Part shown: positions 15,655 through 23,082 of the stretch, piece after piece
How the letters are laid out: the number at the start of each line of letters is the position of its first letter
Numbering within the stretch: the stretch's first letter is position 1
Assembly: GCA_016717225.1 (NCBI GenBank)
Contig: JADKGB010000002.1
Coordinates: 186,001 to 250,000, forward strand
DNA from: Flavobacteriales bacterium
Lineage (GTDB): Bacteria > Bacteroidota > Bacteroidia > Flavobacteriales_F > PHOS-HE28
Length of the DNA: 64,000 nucleotides
Direction: 5' to 3'
Program-made: the position numbers and the translations under genes
Notes under the pieces: generated by a model
Seen by the model: only the letters and a program-made list of their open reading frames with translations
What the model was told of the DNA's origin: nothing
The model's database searches: none

Positions 15655-16678
15655 GCATTTTCCATCAGCACCAGAAGCCCAGGTCGCCAGCCTACATGCG
15701 TTGCTGAGCTCCCCTCGAAACGTCGCTATCGTTACCCATTTCAATCCGGATGGCGATGCGCTCGGTAGTAGCCTAGGCCTTTGGCACGTTTTGAAGAAGC
15801 TCGGACACACGGCTCATGTCGTGCTGCCCAACACCGCACCGCTGGACCTTCATTGGATGCCCGGGTATTCGGAGGCGATCGCATGGGACACCGCACGATC
15901 GGAAAGTGAGCGTATCGTATGTGAAAGCGAGATCTTGTTCTGTCTTGATTTCAACAAGCCTGATCGTGCCAGCGGTTTGGAGTCTGCCGTTCGAGCTGCC
16001 AAAACCAAAGTACTGGTCGATCATCACCGTAATCCGGACGACTTCGCCCAAGTGGCATTCAGTGATATCACCGCGTGCGCTACCGCGCAAATGGTGTTCG
16101 ATATTCTGGGAGCGTTAGGCCACATGGACCTGATCGACAAGAATGCCGCAACCTGTCTTTACACGGGCTTGATGACAGATAGTGGATCGTTCCGCTTTCC
16201 CAGCACAACACCGCATACCCTGCATGTGGCCGCCGAATTGATGGCCCACGGTGCTGTGCCTGAGCGCATCTACGAAGCCATTATGGACAACAACACCGAG
16301 GATCGGTTGCGACTTCTCGGATACGCGCTCCAAGAACGAATGGAGGTGATGCCTGATAAGCGCACGGCCCTTATTGTACTGACCAAAGAGGATCTTGGCC
16401 GATTCAATTTTCAGCCTGGCGATACGGAAGGGTTGGTGAATTACGGACTGAGCATAAGGGGGAACCGGCTGGCTGCATTCATTGTAGAACGGCCCGATGT
16501 GGTGAAGTTGAGCCTGCGCTCCAAAGGCAACCTACCAGTGAACGAATTTCTGGCGTCACATTTCACCGGTGGCGGACATGCCAATGCCGCTGGCGGACAC
16601 GCACAATGGCCTCTTGCCCGAGTAGTTGAGAAGTTCAAGCAAGAACTGCCCGCCTTCTTAGCGAAATACCCCGGATGA
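15653..16678 (+). CDS. nrnA: DHH phosphoesterase, NrnA-type oligoribonuclease/pAp phosphatase
   Basis: This enzyme degrades short oligoribonucleotides and/or dephosphorylates 3'-phosphoadenosine 5'-phosphate. The 341-residue protein has the metal-binding HFNPDGDALGSS (29-40), CLDFNKPDR near 97-104, the namesake DHH at 123-125 (LVDHHRNPDD), and the DHHA1 motif GGGHANAAGGH near residue 305. Length and order are standard for NrnA. The ATGA overlap with the downstream FKBP-like lipoprotein matches the nrnA-gldI pairing known in Flavobacteria. A stable leader hairpin includes its start codon. Confidence 0.93.
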   Translation: MHFPSAPEAQVASLHALLSSPRNVAIVTHFNPDGDALGSSLGLWHVLKKLGHTAHVVLPNTAPLDLHWMPGYSEAIAWDTARSESERIVCESEILFCLDFNKPDRASGLESAVRAAKTKVLVDHHRNPDDFAQVAFSDITACATAQMVFDILGALGHMDLIDKNAATCLYTGLMTDSGSFRFPSTTPHTLHVAAELMAHGAVPERIYEAIMDNNTEDRLRLLGYALQERMEVMPDKRTALIVLTKEDLGRFNFQPGDTEGLVNYGLSIRGNRLAAFIVERPDVVKLSLRSKGNLPVNEFLASHFTGGGHANAAGGHAQWPLARVVEKFKQELPAFLAKYPG

Positions 16679-17199
16679 AACAGGTTTGCCTGTTGGCCCT
16701 CTCGATGCTTCTTGCATGCAGCGGCGGGGAAGGCACACCTGCTGCGAAAGTGGGTTCAACGGAGCACGACCGTCAGACGGACCCAATGGTTGAGGAGAAC
16801 AAACGGATCGCACTTCGTGAAGAACTTGATATTGATGGATGGGAGAAGCGCCAAGATCTGGTCTTGGAGCGCACGGGTACCGGTGTTCGGATGAAATTGA
16901 TCCGAGACAGCGTTGGTGTATCTGCCAAACCAGGGCAGTTGGCCCGAATTCGATTTTCAGTCTCGCTAATTAGTGGACGACAGTGCTACGCAAGTTCACT
17001 TGGTGAGACGGAAGAATTCAAGATAGAAGAAGATAATGTGGAAAGCGGGCTGCACGAAGCCATTCAGCGGATGAGTGTCGGGGATAGCGCGGTTATCGTT
17101 CTACCAAGTCACAGAGCGTATGGGCTTTTGGGTGACAAGAGCAAGATCCCGATGCGCAGTACGGTGATCTACCGCGTTGGTCTCGTTGGTGTGCGGTGA
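16675..17199 (+). CDS. gldI: FKBP-like lipoprotein, GldI-type peptidyl-prolyl isomerase
   Basis: This is a 174-residue lipoprotein (MKQVCLLALSMLLACSGG; lipobox LLAC). The helical linker ENKRIALREELDIDGWEKRQ is followed by an FKBP-like domain with GTGVRMKLIRD, EAIQRMSVGDSAVIVLPSHR and AYGLLGDKSKIPMRSTVIYR, matching the domain's end strands. The placement directly after nrnA, with start/stop overlap, is like gldI of gliding Flavobacteria. Gliding itself cannot be concluded from one gene, and GldI homologues occur in non-gliding relatives. The usual FKBP aromatic pocket is only partly conserved. Confidence 0.75.
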   Translation: MKQVCLLALSMLLACSGGEGTPAAKVGSTEHDRQTDPMVEENKRIALREELDIDGWEKRQDLVLERTGTGVRMKLIRDSVGVSAKPGQLARIRFSVSLISGRQCYASSLGETEEFKIEEDNVESGLHEAIQRMSVGDSAVIVLPSHRAYGLLGDKSKIPMRSTVIYRVGLVGVR

Positions 17200-17304
17200 C
17201 CTTCAAAGTATAGCCAACATTAACGGTGAGCCCCCTGTGCGGTTAAAGTTCATAGCTCGTCATTCCTATCGTCTGGCTGAGATCTTCGTCTGGATCCACA
17301 ACGC

Positions 17305-17354
17305 AAAAAAGCCTCAGCTTTCGCCAAGGCTTTTTCAGTGATCCCGCTGGGGCT
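17305..17354 (-). repeat. Partial duplicate of tRNA-Lys 3' end plus terminator
   Basis: This 50-bp segment is nearly identical to 17408-17456, differing at about three positions. It includes the terminator hairpin and the T-stem/acceptor 3' strand of tRNA-Lys (TGATCCCGCTGGGGCT), but the remaining tRNA body is absent. It is most simply the remnant of a tandem tRNA duplication; an attachment-site remnant is the alternative. Confidence 0.8.
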
Positions 17355-17404
17355 TCCCGCATCTTCGCAACACTACGTGCGGGATGAACTTCTCGCCCAT
17401 CTGG

Positions 17405-17440
17405 AATAAAAAAGCCCCGGCTTTCGCCAAGGCTTTTCAG
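17405..17440 (-). terminator. Rho-independent terminator of tRNA-Lys
   Basis: Minus-strand RNA folds as AAAAGCCTTGGC-GAAA-GCCGGGGCTTTT with a GAAA tetraloop, followed by a T run. It starts immediately after the tRNA 3' end. Confidence 0.85.
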
Positions 17441-17513
17441 TGATCCCGCTGGGGCTCGAACCCAGGACCCCGACATTAAAAGTGTCGTGCTCTACCAGCT
17501 GAGCTACAGGATC
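17441..17513 (-). tRNA. tRNA-Lys (anticodon TTT)
   Basis: This 73-nt cloverleaf has the acceptor pair GATCCTG/CGGGATC, D-arm GCTC...GAGC, anticodon stem CGACA/TGTCG with loop CTTTTAA (anticodon UUU), and T-arm CTGGG-TTCGAGC-CCCAG. The discriminator base is A, and CCA is not encoded. It is transcribed alone from a good TTG-N19-TACTTTTGC promoter and ends at a GNRA-loop terminator. A broken copy of its 3' end lies about 100 bp downstream. Confidence 0.97.
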
Positions 17514-17706
17514 CTCGCTTACGTTCCGGAGTTCCGTTCCGTAAAATGAGGGCGCAAAAGTAGAAACGCTTCGATCCCCTCCAACTGAAGTTGTACACGA
17601 AGTCTTTCTTGATCCTTTGATCGAGGTCCTGTAAGCGCAACTGGATGATCATGCAAGCCAATGTGGGAGCCGGAACTTGCCAAAGACGATCGCCCGAGTC
17701 CTGTGT
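17514..17706. other. Intergenic region upstream of tRNA-Lys
   Basis: This stretch holds only the tRNA promoter and otherwise no supported feature. Short open frames here show no coding character. Confidence 0.5.
17554..17587 (-). promoter_or_regulatory. Promoter of tRNA-Lys (TTG-N19-TACTTTTGC)
   Basis: On the minus strand TTG (17582-17584) is separated by 19 bp from TACTTTTGC (17554-17562), 41 bp upstream of the mature tRNA. Both the boxes and the spacing fit the Bacteroidota primary sigma consensus (TTTG / TAnnTTTG). Confidence 0.75.
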
Positions 17707-18882
17707 TCAATTTTTCTTGTCGATGATCGGTAATCGTTCGAAGATCCTGCTTCGATCGAACAAATAGCGGAAGGTGGCCAAGGTCCTATAATTCGCAGCA
17801 CCCAAGTTCTCGCACACTTTGAGCATACGTGGGTTGAAGTCGCCGATCCAGGTGAGAACAGTGTCCTTGTACCTGCCTGTTTTCATAAGCCAGCGACTGG
17901 TGTGCACGATCATGACCCCCTCGATGCCCTTGCCCTGCCACTCCTTCACTACGCCAAAGACGATACCGGTCATCGTAGTAGCTGTGCCTCGCCACTTGTG
18001 GTAGAGAAATTTCAATTTCCCCAACCAGTTCAGGTCGCCGTCCACGTATTTGAAGATCTCGTTCAACTCAGGCAGGTTCACGAAAAAGGCGATCGGATTC
18101 TGCTTATGGTAGACAAATACGATGATGCGCGGATCCATCACTGGCTTCATGGCCTTGATCGCCTTCAGCGCAGTTTCTTCGGTCATCGGTTTGAAATTCT
18201 CATGATCCACCCAGGCGGCATTGAGCACCGTTCTGAAGTCTTGGGCGATCTTCTCTGAACTCATGCCACGAACGTCACGCACCAAAACGTCCGGATCGGC
18301 GGCCATCTGGTCGTACTTGCGGTGAAAAATGGGCTGTACGGGGGTGATAGCGGACCGCTTGAAAAAGAGCTGTTTGAAATACAAGCCAAAACCATACTCG
18401 GTGAACAACTTCGTGTAGTACGGCGGATTGTAGTTCGTTCCATAGATGGGCGGGTCTGTGTAATTCTCGATCAATAGGCCCCAGAACATGTTTCTCTCGC
18501 CCAAGTTGACCGGGCCGTCCATTGCCTCCATACCTTGCTGCATCAGCCAGAACTTGGCGGTATCAAATAGCAAATTGGCCGCAGCCTGATCATCCACACA
18601 CTCAAAAAAACCACAGCCTCCAGTTGGTTGCTGTTTGTCCGTGTGCGCGGTCTTGGGGTTCACAAAGGCGGCGATACGACCGATCGGGTCACCACTGTTG
18701 GAATAAAGGATCCATCGCGCGATAGCCCCTTCTTTCAACAGCTTGTTCTTCGCGGGATCGAACACCTTTTCCACATCCTGTTTCAGGTGCGGTATCCAGT
18801 TTGGGTCGTTCGCATAGATCTTCCAGGGCAATCGTTCCCAATCCTGTAAGGTGCGCGGATCCGTGGCTTCGGATATTTTCAT
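17707..18882 (-). CDS. GNAT-fold conserved protein (putative N-acyltransferase)
   Basis: This is a 391-residue cytoplasmic protein starting MKISEATDPRTLQDWERLPW. The N-terminal part contains NDPNWIPHLKQDVEKVFDP and GPVNLGERNMFWGLLIENY, and the C-terminal part has GIVFGVVKEWQGKGIEGVMI, which looks like the acetyl-CoA-binding V...Q/RxxGxG/A loop of GNAT enzymes. This arrangement is found in a conserved Bacteroidota protein often labelled as an acyltransferase-like hypothetical. The substrate is unknown. An alternative start 180 bp upstream would overlap aroK on the opposite strand and is not conserved-looking. Confidence 0.7.
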   Translation of the reverse strand: MKISEATDPRTLQDWERLPWKIYANDPNWIPHLKQDVEKVFDPAKNKLLKEGAIARWILYSNSGDPIGRIAAFVNPKTAHTDKQQPTGGCGFFECVDDQAAANLLFDTAKFWLMQQGMEAMDGPVNLGERNMFWGLLIENYTDPPIYGTNYNPPYYTKLFTEYGFGLYFKQLFFKRSAITPVQPIFHRKYDQMAADPDVLVRDVRGMSSEKIAQDFRTVLNAAWVDHENFKPMTEETALKAIKAMKPVMDPRIIVFVYHKQNPIAFFVNLPELNEIFKYVDGDLNWLGKLKFLYHKWRGTATTMTGIVFGVVKEWQGKGIEGVMIVHTSRWLMKTGRYKDTVLTWIGDFNPRMLKVCENLGAANYRTLATFRYLFDRSRIFERLPIIDKKN

Positions 18883-18951
18883 GCGGGGCGAAGAAAGCAC
18901 ATGCGCCTGTTCAATGACAAAGAACCACGATGTAAATGATTCCTTTGCGGC

Positions 18952-19467
18952 ATGCCAATTTTCTTGATCGGGTTCATGTGCAGCGGTAAAAGCCTCATTG
19001 GGCGGGACTTGGCACAGGCCATGGGGTTCCGTCACTATGACTTGGACCGGTTGATAGAACAACGCGTGGGACCGATCACACCTTGGTTCCAGAAGAACGG
19101 CGATGCGGCTTTCCGTGAAGTGGAACGCAAAGTCCTACTGGAACTCTTGAATACCGATAAAGCAATTATCAGCACTGGTGGTGGCACGCCGTGCGAGAGT
19201 GACAACATGGACCGAATGCTTCAAGCAGGTACAGTTGTTTACTTGGATGTACCCTTGAACGAATTGGTAAGCCGGGCAGAGGAAAAAGGGGGGGATCGAC
19301 CTTTGTTGTTCGGTCTTAAAGGGCAGGAGTTGCGAACCCGGATCGAGGAACTCCTTACGGATCGTTCACCTGTCTACGATCGGGCGCAAATGCGCATACG
19401 CGCTAACGACGACGCACATGTGATCGTGAGTCGGCTTCAGCAGGCGCTCGAATACGAGCAGCGTTGA
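18952..19467 (+). CDS. aroK: Shikimate kinase
   Basis: This enzyme phosphorylates shikimate at the 3-hydroxyl in the chorismate pathway. The 171-residue protein has Walker A GFMCSGKS (7-14), the shikimate-binding D32 in DLDRLIE and R55 in FREVER, the GGG at 76-78, the lid arginine in GDRPLLFG, and LTDRSPVYDRA for adenine contact. Length is standard. It is divergent from the GNAT-like gene. No other aromatic pathway gene is adjacent. Confidence 0.95.
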   Translation: MPIFLIGFMCSGKSLIGRDLAQAMGFRHYDLDRLIEQRVGPITPWFQKNGDAAFREVERKVLLELLNTDKAIISTGGGTPCESDNMDRMLQAGTVVYLDVPLNELVSRAEEKGGDRPLLFGLKGQELRTRIEELLTDRSPVYDRAQMRIRANDDAHVIVSRLQQALEYEQR

Positions 19468-19472
19468 TGTTC

Positions 19473-19976
19473 TCAAGAAATGTAAACAGCGTCAGTACGC
19501 CCTAGCTCAACGGTAATGTGCTCTTGCGCTGTTGTACTCAGCGTAAGTCCAACAATATCCGCCCGGATAGGGTAAGCCCGATGCCTTCGGTCAACGAGCA
19601 CTACAGTGGTGAGTTTGGCCAATTTCACCTGAACCAAATGAGCGGCAGCATGCATCAACGTGCGTCCGCTCATAAGCACATCGTCCACCAGAATAACTGT
19701 CTTGTTCTTCAAATGGCCTAATTCGACGCTGAGTTTAACTGGACCGGTATGTGGATCATCCTTGTCGAGGTGGAGCTTCACCAGTTCAATGCTCGCGTTG
19801 GAGACTTTACCCATGGAGGTCCCAAGCCTTTTCGCAAGTTCAACCCCCCTTGGGGCGATGCCGACGATCACCAATTCCTTTTCAGTCCAAGTCTCTTCAC
19901 ACAGTTGGATCGATATACGCTTCAATTTGCGCTGTATGCGCTCGTGATCCAACAAAAGGGTGCGTTCAGCAGGCAT
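19473..19976 (-). CDS. pyrR: PyrR-like phosphoribosyltransferase
   Basis: This is a type I phosphoribosyltransferase of 167 residues. The PRPP-binding motif is VILVDDVLMSGRTLMHA near residue 100, preceded by LVIVGIAPRGVELAKRL (the PPi loop region), with VVLVDRRHRAYPIRADIVG after it. This is the PyrR/UPRT arrangement. In Firmicutes PyrR regulates pyr operons by attenuation, but that role is not established in Bacteroidota, and no pyr gene or attenuator is next to it. The start is MPAERTLLLDHERIQ; a longer frame of 60 extra residues overlaps yaaA antisense and is rejected. Confidence 0.85.
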   Translation of the reverse strand: MPAERTLLLDHERIQRKLKRISIQLCEETWTEKELVIVGIAPRGVELAKRLGTSMGKVSNASIELVKLHLDKDDPHTGPVKLSVELGHLKNKTVILVDDVLMSGRTLMHAAAHLVQVKLAKLTTVVLVDRRHRAYPIRADIVGLTLSTTAQEHITVELGRTDAVYIS

Positions 19977-20113
19977 GACTTTCCGAGGCGAAAGATAGCG
20001 GCGAGGGCGCAGTAGGATCAAGATGACTTCTGTCGATCCCGCATTGTCTTTCCACCTCTTGGTGAAAATGGCCTTAGCGAACGATATCAACACCATCGCG
20101 ATCTTTGCAAGCC

Positions 20114-20890
20114 ATGATCGTCCTTCTCTCACCAGCCAAAGACCTCGACCTATCACCGTTATCCACGTTAAAGAGTTTTACGCAACCTCGGTTCCTGGAA
20201 CAAAGCGAGCAGCTGATCGCCAAACTGCGCACGCTGAACACCAAACAAGTTGCCAAGCTCATGGACCTCAGCCCAAAGCTCGCTGAGTTGAACTGGAGGC
20301 GTTATCAGGATTGGAGTGTTCCCTTCTCACCAAATAACGCTAAACCGGCGGCGTTCAGCTTCAACGGCGAAGTCTACCGCGGGCTAGATGCTGCATCGTT
20401 GAAGTCCGGTGATCTGCGCTTCGCTCAACAACATGTGCGCATACTCAGTGGGCTGCACGGCTTGCTTCGCCCTCTGGACCTGATCCAGGCTTATAGGCTT
20501 GAAATGGGTTGCGGACTGAGCATGGGGCGTGGAATAAGGAACCTCTATTCATTCTGGGGCGACAGGATCACCAACGCCATCAACGAAGACTTGGTAGCAA
20601 GTGACAGTAACGTGGTTGTCGATCTCGCTAGCGGCGAGTATTTCAAAAGTGTACAGCCCACCAAACTTGCTGCCCGTGTGATCACGCCTGTTTTCAAGGA
20701 GAAAACGCCCGGCGGATACAAGGTGGTGATGATATTCGCAAAGCGCCAGCGCGGCCGGATGTGCCGATGGATCGTTGACCATCGGCTGCAGGAACCAGAT
20801 GAACTGAAACACTATAACGTGGATAGCTACAAGTACAATGCGACTTTGAGCGAAGGTGATCAATGGGTATACACCAGGAACGTACGATGA
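20114..20890 (+). CDS. yaaA: Peroxide stress protein YaaA
   Basis: This is a 258-residue DUF328/UPF0246 protein. E. coli YaaA lowers free iron under peroxide stress and binds DNA. The start MIVLLSPAKDLD is the family signature; later motifs include GLDAASLKSGDLRFAQQHVR, RILSGLHGLLRPLDLIQAYR and LASGEYFKSVQP. The ATG at 20114 is preferred to an in-frame TTG 9 bp upstream. The gene is divergent from the PyrR-like gene, with about 135 bp between the starts. Confidence 0.93.
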   Translation: MIVLLSPAKDLDLSPLSTLKSFTQPRFLEQSEQLIAKLRTLNTKQVAKLMDLSPKLAELNWRRYQDWSVPFSPNNAKPAAFSFNGEVYRGLDAASLKSGDLRFAQQHVRILSGLHGLLRPLDLIQAYRLEMGCGLSMGRGIRNLYSFWGDRITNAINEDLVASDSNVVVDLASGEYFKSVQPTKLAARVITPVFKEKTPGGYKVVMIFAKRQRGRMCRWIVDHRLQEPDELKHYNVDSYKYNATLSEGDQWVYTRNVR

Positions 20891-20988
20891 GGTCGCGAAG
20901 TGCCCATCAATCCTGACTTGCGATACTGGTTTTCTTTCGGAAGAACCCACGGGTCAAGATCCATTTTCGCTTCTGCAGGTGCTGGGAA

Positions 20989-21864
20989 GTGACTTTCTGG
21001 TGGCGTCATGCTCCAAATAAGGCATCTCCAGGCATACCTCGGTATTTTTACAACGTGTTCGCCTTCATCTCTCTGCTGCTGTTTTTGCTGCTGCTACTTT
21101 ATGTGCTGGTCTGCTTTATCTATTGGCTGATCCAGGACCGGTTGGTCTTCGTCCGTTTCAGACTCCCGAAAACGTATCAGTTCACGTTCAGCCAACCGTT
21201 CACGGAGGAATGGCTCAGGCCAGAAGAAGGTGTTGAGTTGCATGCATTGCGGTTCGGGGTTGATAAGGCCCTTGGCACTGTGCTGTACTACCATGGCAAT
21301 ACCGGCAGCCTCCGGCGATGGGGCAAGAGAGCCGCACGTTTTACGAAGCTGAATTGGAATGTTGTACTGGTAGATTACCGGGGGTACGGTAAGAGTCGAG
21401 GCAAACTGAGCGATGAAGCGCTGCATAGAGATGCCCAAGCGTGGTACACTTGGCTATGTGGCTCTGAATCGGAGGACCGGATCGTGGTGTATGGTCGTTC
21501 GCTTGGATCGGGCTTTGCTGTTCCCGTTGCTGCGCAGAACGATCCGCGAGCATTGATACTGGAATCGCCGTTCGCCAACCTCTACGATCCAGCGCGACAT
21601 CAATTCTTCTTGCTCCCATACCGCCTGCTTTTGCGCTATCCGTTCCGAAATGATAAGGCCATTCGGCGGGTGAAATGCCCGGTTTACATTTTTCATGGCA
21701 AGCGAGATCCGGTGGTTCCGTATGAGAGCGCCCTACGGTTGTATTCACTGATACCCAGCGAGGTGGAGAGGGAAATGATCACCTTCCCCAAAGGCTATCA
21801 TAGTGATCTGGGGCGATTCAATCGGTTCCAACGGAAATTGAGCGTCATCCTGGGGCCAAAGTAG
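20989..21864 (+). CDS. Membrane-anchored alpha/beta hydrolase
   Basis: This is a 291-residue serine hydrolase of the Bem46/ABHD13-like group. One N-terminal membrane segment (about 22-48, FISLLLFLLLLLYVLVCFIY) is followed by the hydrolase core: YYHGNTGS (oxyanion hole), YGRSLGSG with nucleophile S171, D240 in HGKRDPVVP and H271 in GYHSD. The start is uncertain: the first possible codon is GTG at 20989, and a second GTG at 21055 would give a shorter cytoplasmic head. The substrate is unknown; lipid or peptide hydrolysis is common in the group. Confidence 0.85.
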   Translation: MTFWWRHAPNKASPGIPRYFYNVFAFISLLLFLLLLLYVLVCFIYWLIQDRLVFVRFRLPKTYQFTFSQPFTEEWLRPEEGVELHALRFGVDKALGTVLYYHGNTGSLRRWGKRAARFTKLNWNVVLVDYRGYGKSRGKLSDEALHRDAQAWYTWLCGSESEDRIVVYGRSLGSGFAVPVAAQNDPRALILESPFANLYDPARHQFFLLPYRLLLRYPFRNDKAIRRVKCPVYIFHGKRDPVVPYESALRLYSLIPSEVEREMITFPKGYHSDLGRFNRFQRKLSVILGPK

Positions 21865-21941
21865 AGCACAGGCCTACGTTAACGATCGTTGATCCTAGGA
21901 TAGGGAGCTCAAGTGGATCCGGCACAGAACACGTACAATTC

Positions 21942-21950
21942 TATCTTCGC
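21942..21950 (+). promoter_or_regulatory. Possible -7 box for the FKBP gene (TATCTTCGC)
   Basis: TATCTTCGC lies 22 bp upstream of the FKBP start. It fits TAnnTTYG but lacks a clear -33 partner. Confidence 0.35.
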
Positions 21951-21971
21951 GCCCCTTACAAAACAAACCCA

Positions 21972-22706
21972 ATGAACGTTCGACTCCTTATTTCAGCCAG
22001 TGTAGCCTTGTTGATCAGCGCATGTACAGACCAGGTAGCTGGGCAAAAAGGTCAGGGTGCTGCGCTGAAAACCAACATCGATTCGGTGAGCTATGGCATC
22101 GGTACGGACATTGGTCATAACATGAAACAAGGTGGGTTGGACTCCCTGAACATTGATGCAGTAGCCATGGGTATTCGGGATGGCTTGGACAGCACAGAAC
22201 GGATGAGCTCCGAGAAGACGCGCGCAGTGGTTCAGGCCTATATGATCGAAGCGCAGAAAAAGAGCATGGCTAAACAACAAGCTGTTGGTGAGGCGAACAT
22301 GCGTAAGGCGGAAGAGTGGTTGACCGCCAATGGGAAAAAGCCAGGCGTGATCACAACAAGCACGGGCCTGCAGTACGAAGTGATAACACAAGGTACGGGC
22401 CCGAAGCCCACGCTCAATGAACAGGTCACGATACACTACCGCGGCACATTGCTCGACGGCAAAGAATTCCAGAGCAGTTACGAAAGTGGCCAACCTGTAA
22501 CATACCCTGTCACCGGTTTCATTCCTGGTTGGACGGAGGCTCTTCAGTTGATGCCTGTTGGAAGCAAGTACAAGCTTTACATTCCTCAGAACCTCGCCTA
22601 TGGCGCACAAGGATCTGGCGAAACGATCCCGCCATACAGTGCGCTGATCTTCGATATCGAGCTATTAGGTGTTAGTCCGCTACCTCCGCCTCAGGAGCAG
22701 AAGTGA
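21972..22706 (+). CDS. FKBP-type peptidyl-prolyl isomerase lipoprotein (Mip/FkpA-like)
   Basis: This is a 244-residue lipoprotein (MNVRLLISASVALLISAC). A helical dimerisation domain (about 35-115, including SYGIGTDIGHNMKQGGLDSL and MIEAQKKSMAKQQA) is followed by the FKBP domain with STGLQYEVITQGTGPKPT, VTIHYRGTLLDGKEF, GFIPGWTEALQLMPVGSKYK and LAYGAQGSGETIPPYSALIF. It should act in the periplasm as a folding catalyst and chaperone. A good terminator follows at 22726-22754. Confidence 0.93.
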   Translation: MNVRLLISASVALLISACTDQVAGQKGQGAALKTNIDSVSYGIGTDIGHNMKQGGLDSLNIDAVAMGIRDGLDSTERMSSEKTRAVVQAYMIEAQKKSMAKQQAVGEANMRKAEEWLTANGKKPGVITTSTGLQYEVITQGTGPKPTLNEQVTIHYRGTLLDGKEFQSSYESGQPVTYPVTGFIPGWTEALQLMPVGSKYKLYIPQNLAYGAQGSGETIPPYSALIFDIELLGVSPLPPPQEQK

Positions 22707-22725
22707 TCCACCCATACGATCCGGG

Positions 22726-22754
22726 AAAGCCCTTCGCATTGCGGAGGGTTTTCT
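22726..22754 (+). terminator. Terminator after the FKBP gene
   Basis: The 8-bp stem CCCTTCGC/GCGGAGGG (one G-T pair) with a 3-nt loop is flanked by an A run and a T run, so it may work on both strands. Confidence 0.75.
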
Positions 22755-22782
22755 GCTTCTACGGCGCTTGTCGAAGCAAAGG

Positions 22783-22814
22783 CGAGCACCCGCTACTCGT
22801 TACTCAGCGGGTGC
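22783..22814. repeat. Inverted repeat at the DUF551 3' end
   Basis: AGCACCCGCT and AGCGGGTGCT flank a short AT-containing loop, spanning the DUF551 stop codon. There is no T-tract on either side, so it is an inefficient terminator at best, possibly an mRNA 3' end stabiliser. Confidence 0.45.
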
Positions 22815-23081
22815 TTCGGGCATAGCCATCCAATGGGTTACCTCCTCAAAAAAGTGGTTACTGCTTCCTTCTCCCATCCAGAAATGGGGGCTCTTGGCCT
22901 TGCCGGTCTTGCTTGGGTTCTTCGTGAAGAAGTTCTCAGAAAAGCGCAATACAACTGTATTTCGAATTTCGGAAGCGCCGGTCATTCCTGGAAGGTGGAC
23001 GACGTTGTTCGGTATCCAAGCCAATACGCGCTGGCCGTCATCAGGTAATCGTTCAGCGCATCGGATCCACATAGGGAGCAT
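22800..23081 (-). CDS. DUF551-like protein
   Basis: This is a 93-residue protein with a DUF551 core: PMWIRCAERLPDDGQRVLAW at the front and VTHWMAMPEAP at the end, with an aromatic middle (PHFWMG). The function of DUF551 is unknown; it is frequent in phage and accessory regions. The ATG at 23081 starts one base after the stop of the malate-synthase-like frame, so this is the last gene of the alkB operon. Upstream in-frame ATG at 23111 is an alternative. Confidence 0.7.
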   Translation of the reverse strand: MLPMWIRCAERLPDDGQRVLAWIPNNVVHLPGMTGASEIRNTVVLRFSENFFTKNPSKTGKAKSPHFWMGEGSSNHFFEEVTHWMAMPEAPAE

Positions 23082-23082
23082 A

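Larger units (their letters stand above)
17200..17440. other. Non-coding stretch with duplicated tRNA/terminator sequence
   Basis: No credible gene was found between gldI and tRNA-Lys. The stretch holds a second, degenerate copy of the tRNA-Lys terminator plus the tRNA 3' end (17305-17354) and a short inverted repeat CCCGCA (17356-17361)/TGCGGG (about 17377-17382). Confidence 0.6.

Noticed and set aside
17303..17456. CRISPR or mobile element direct repeats
   Set aside because: There are only two copies, they contain a terminator and tRNA sequence, and no integrase or cas gene is nearby.
19977..20156. N-terminal extension of the PyrR-like protein
   Set aside because: The extra residues overlap the divergent yaaA start and are not like any phosphoribosyltransferase N-terminus.
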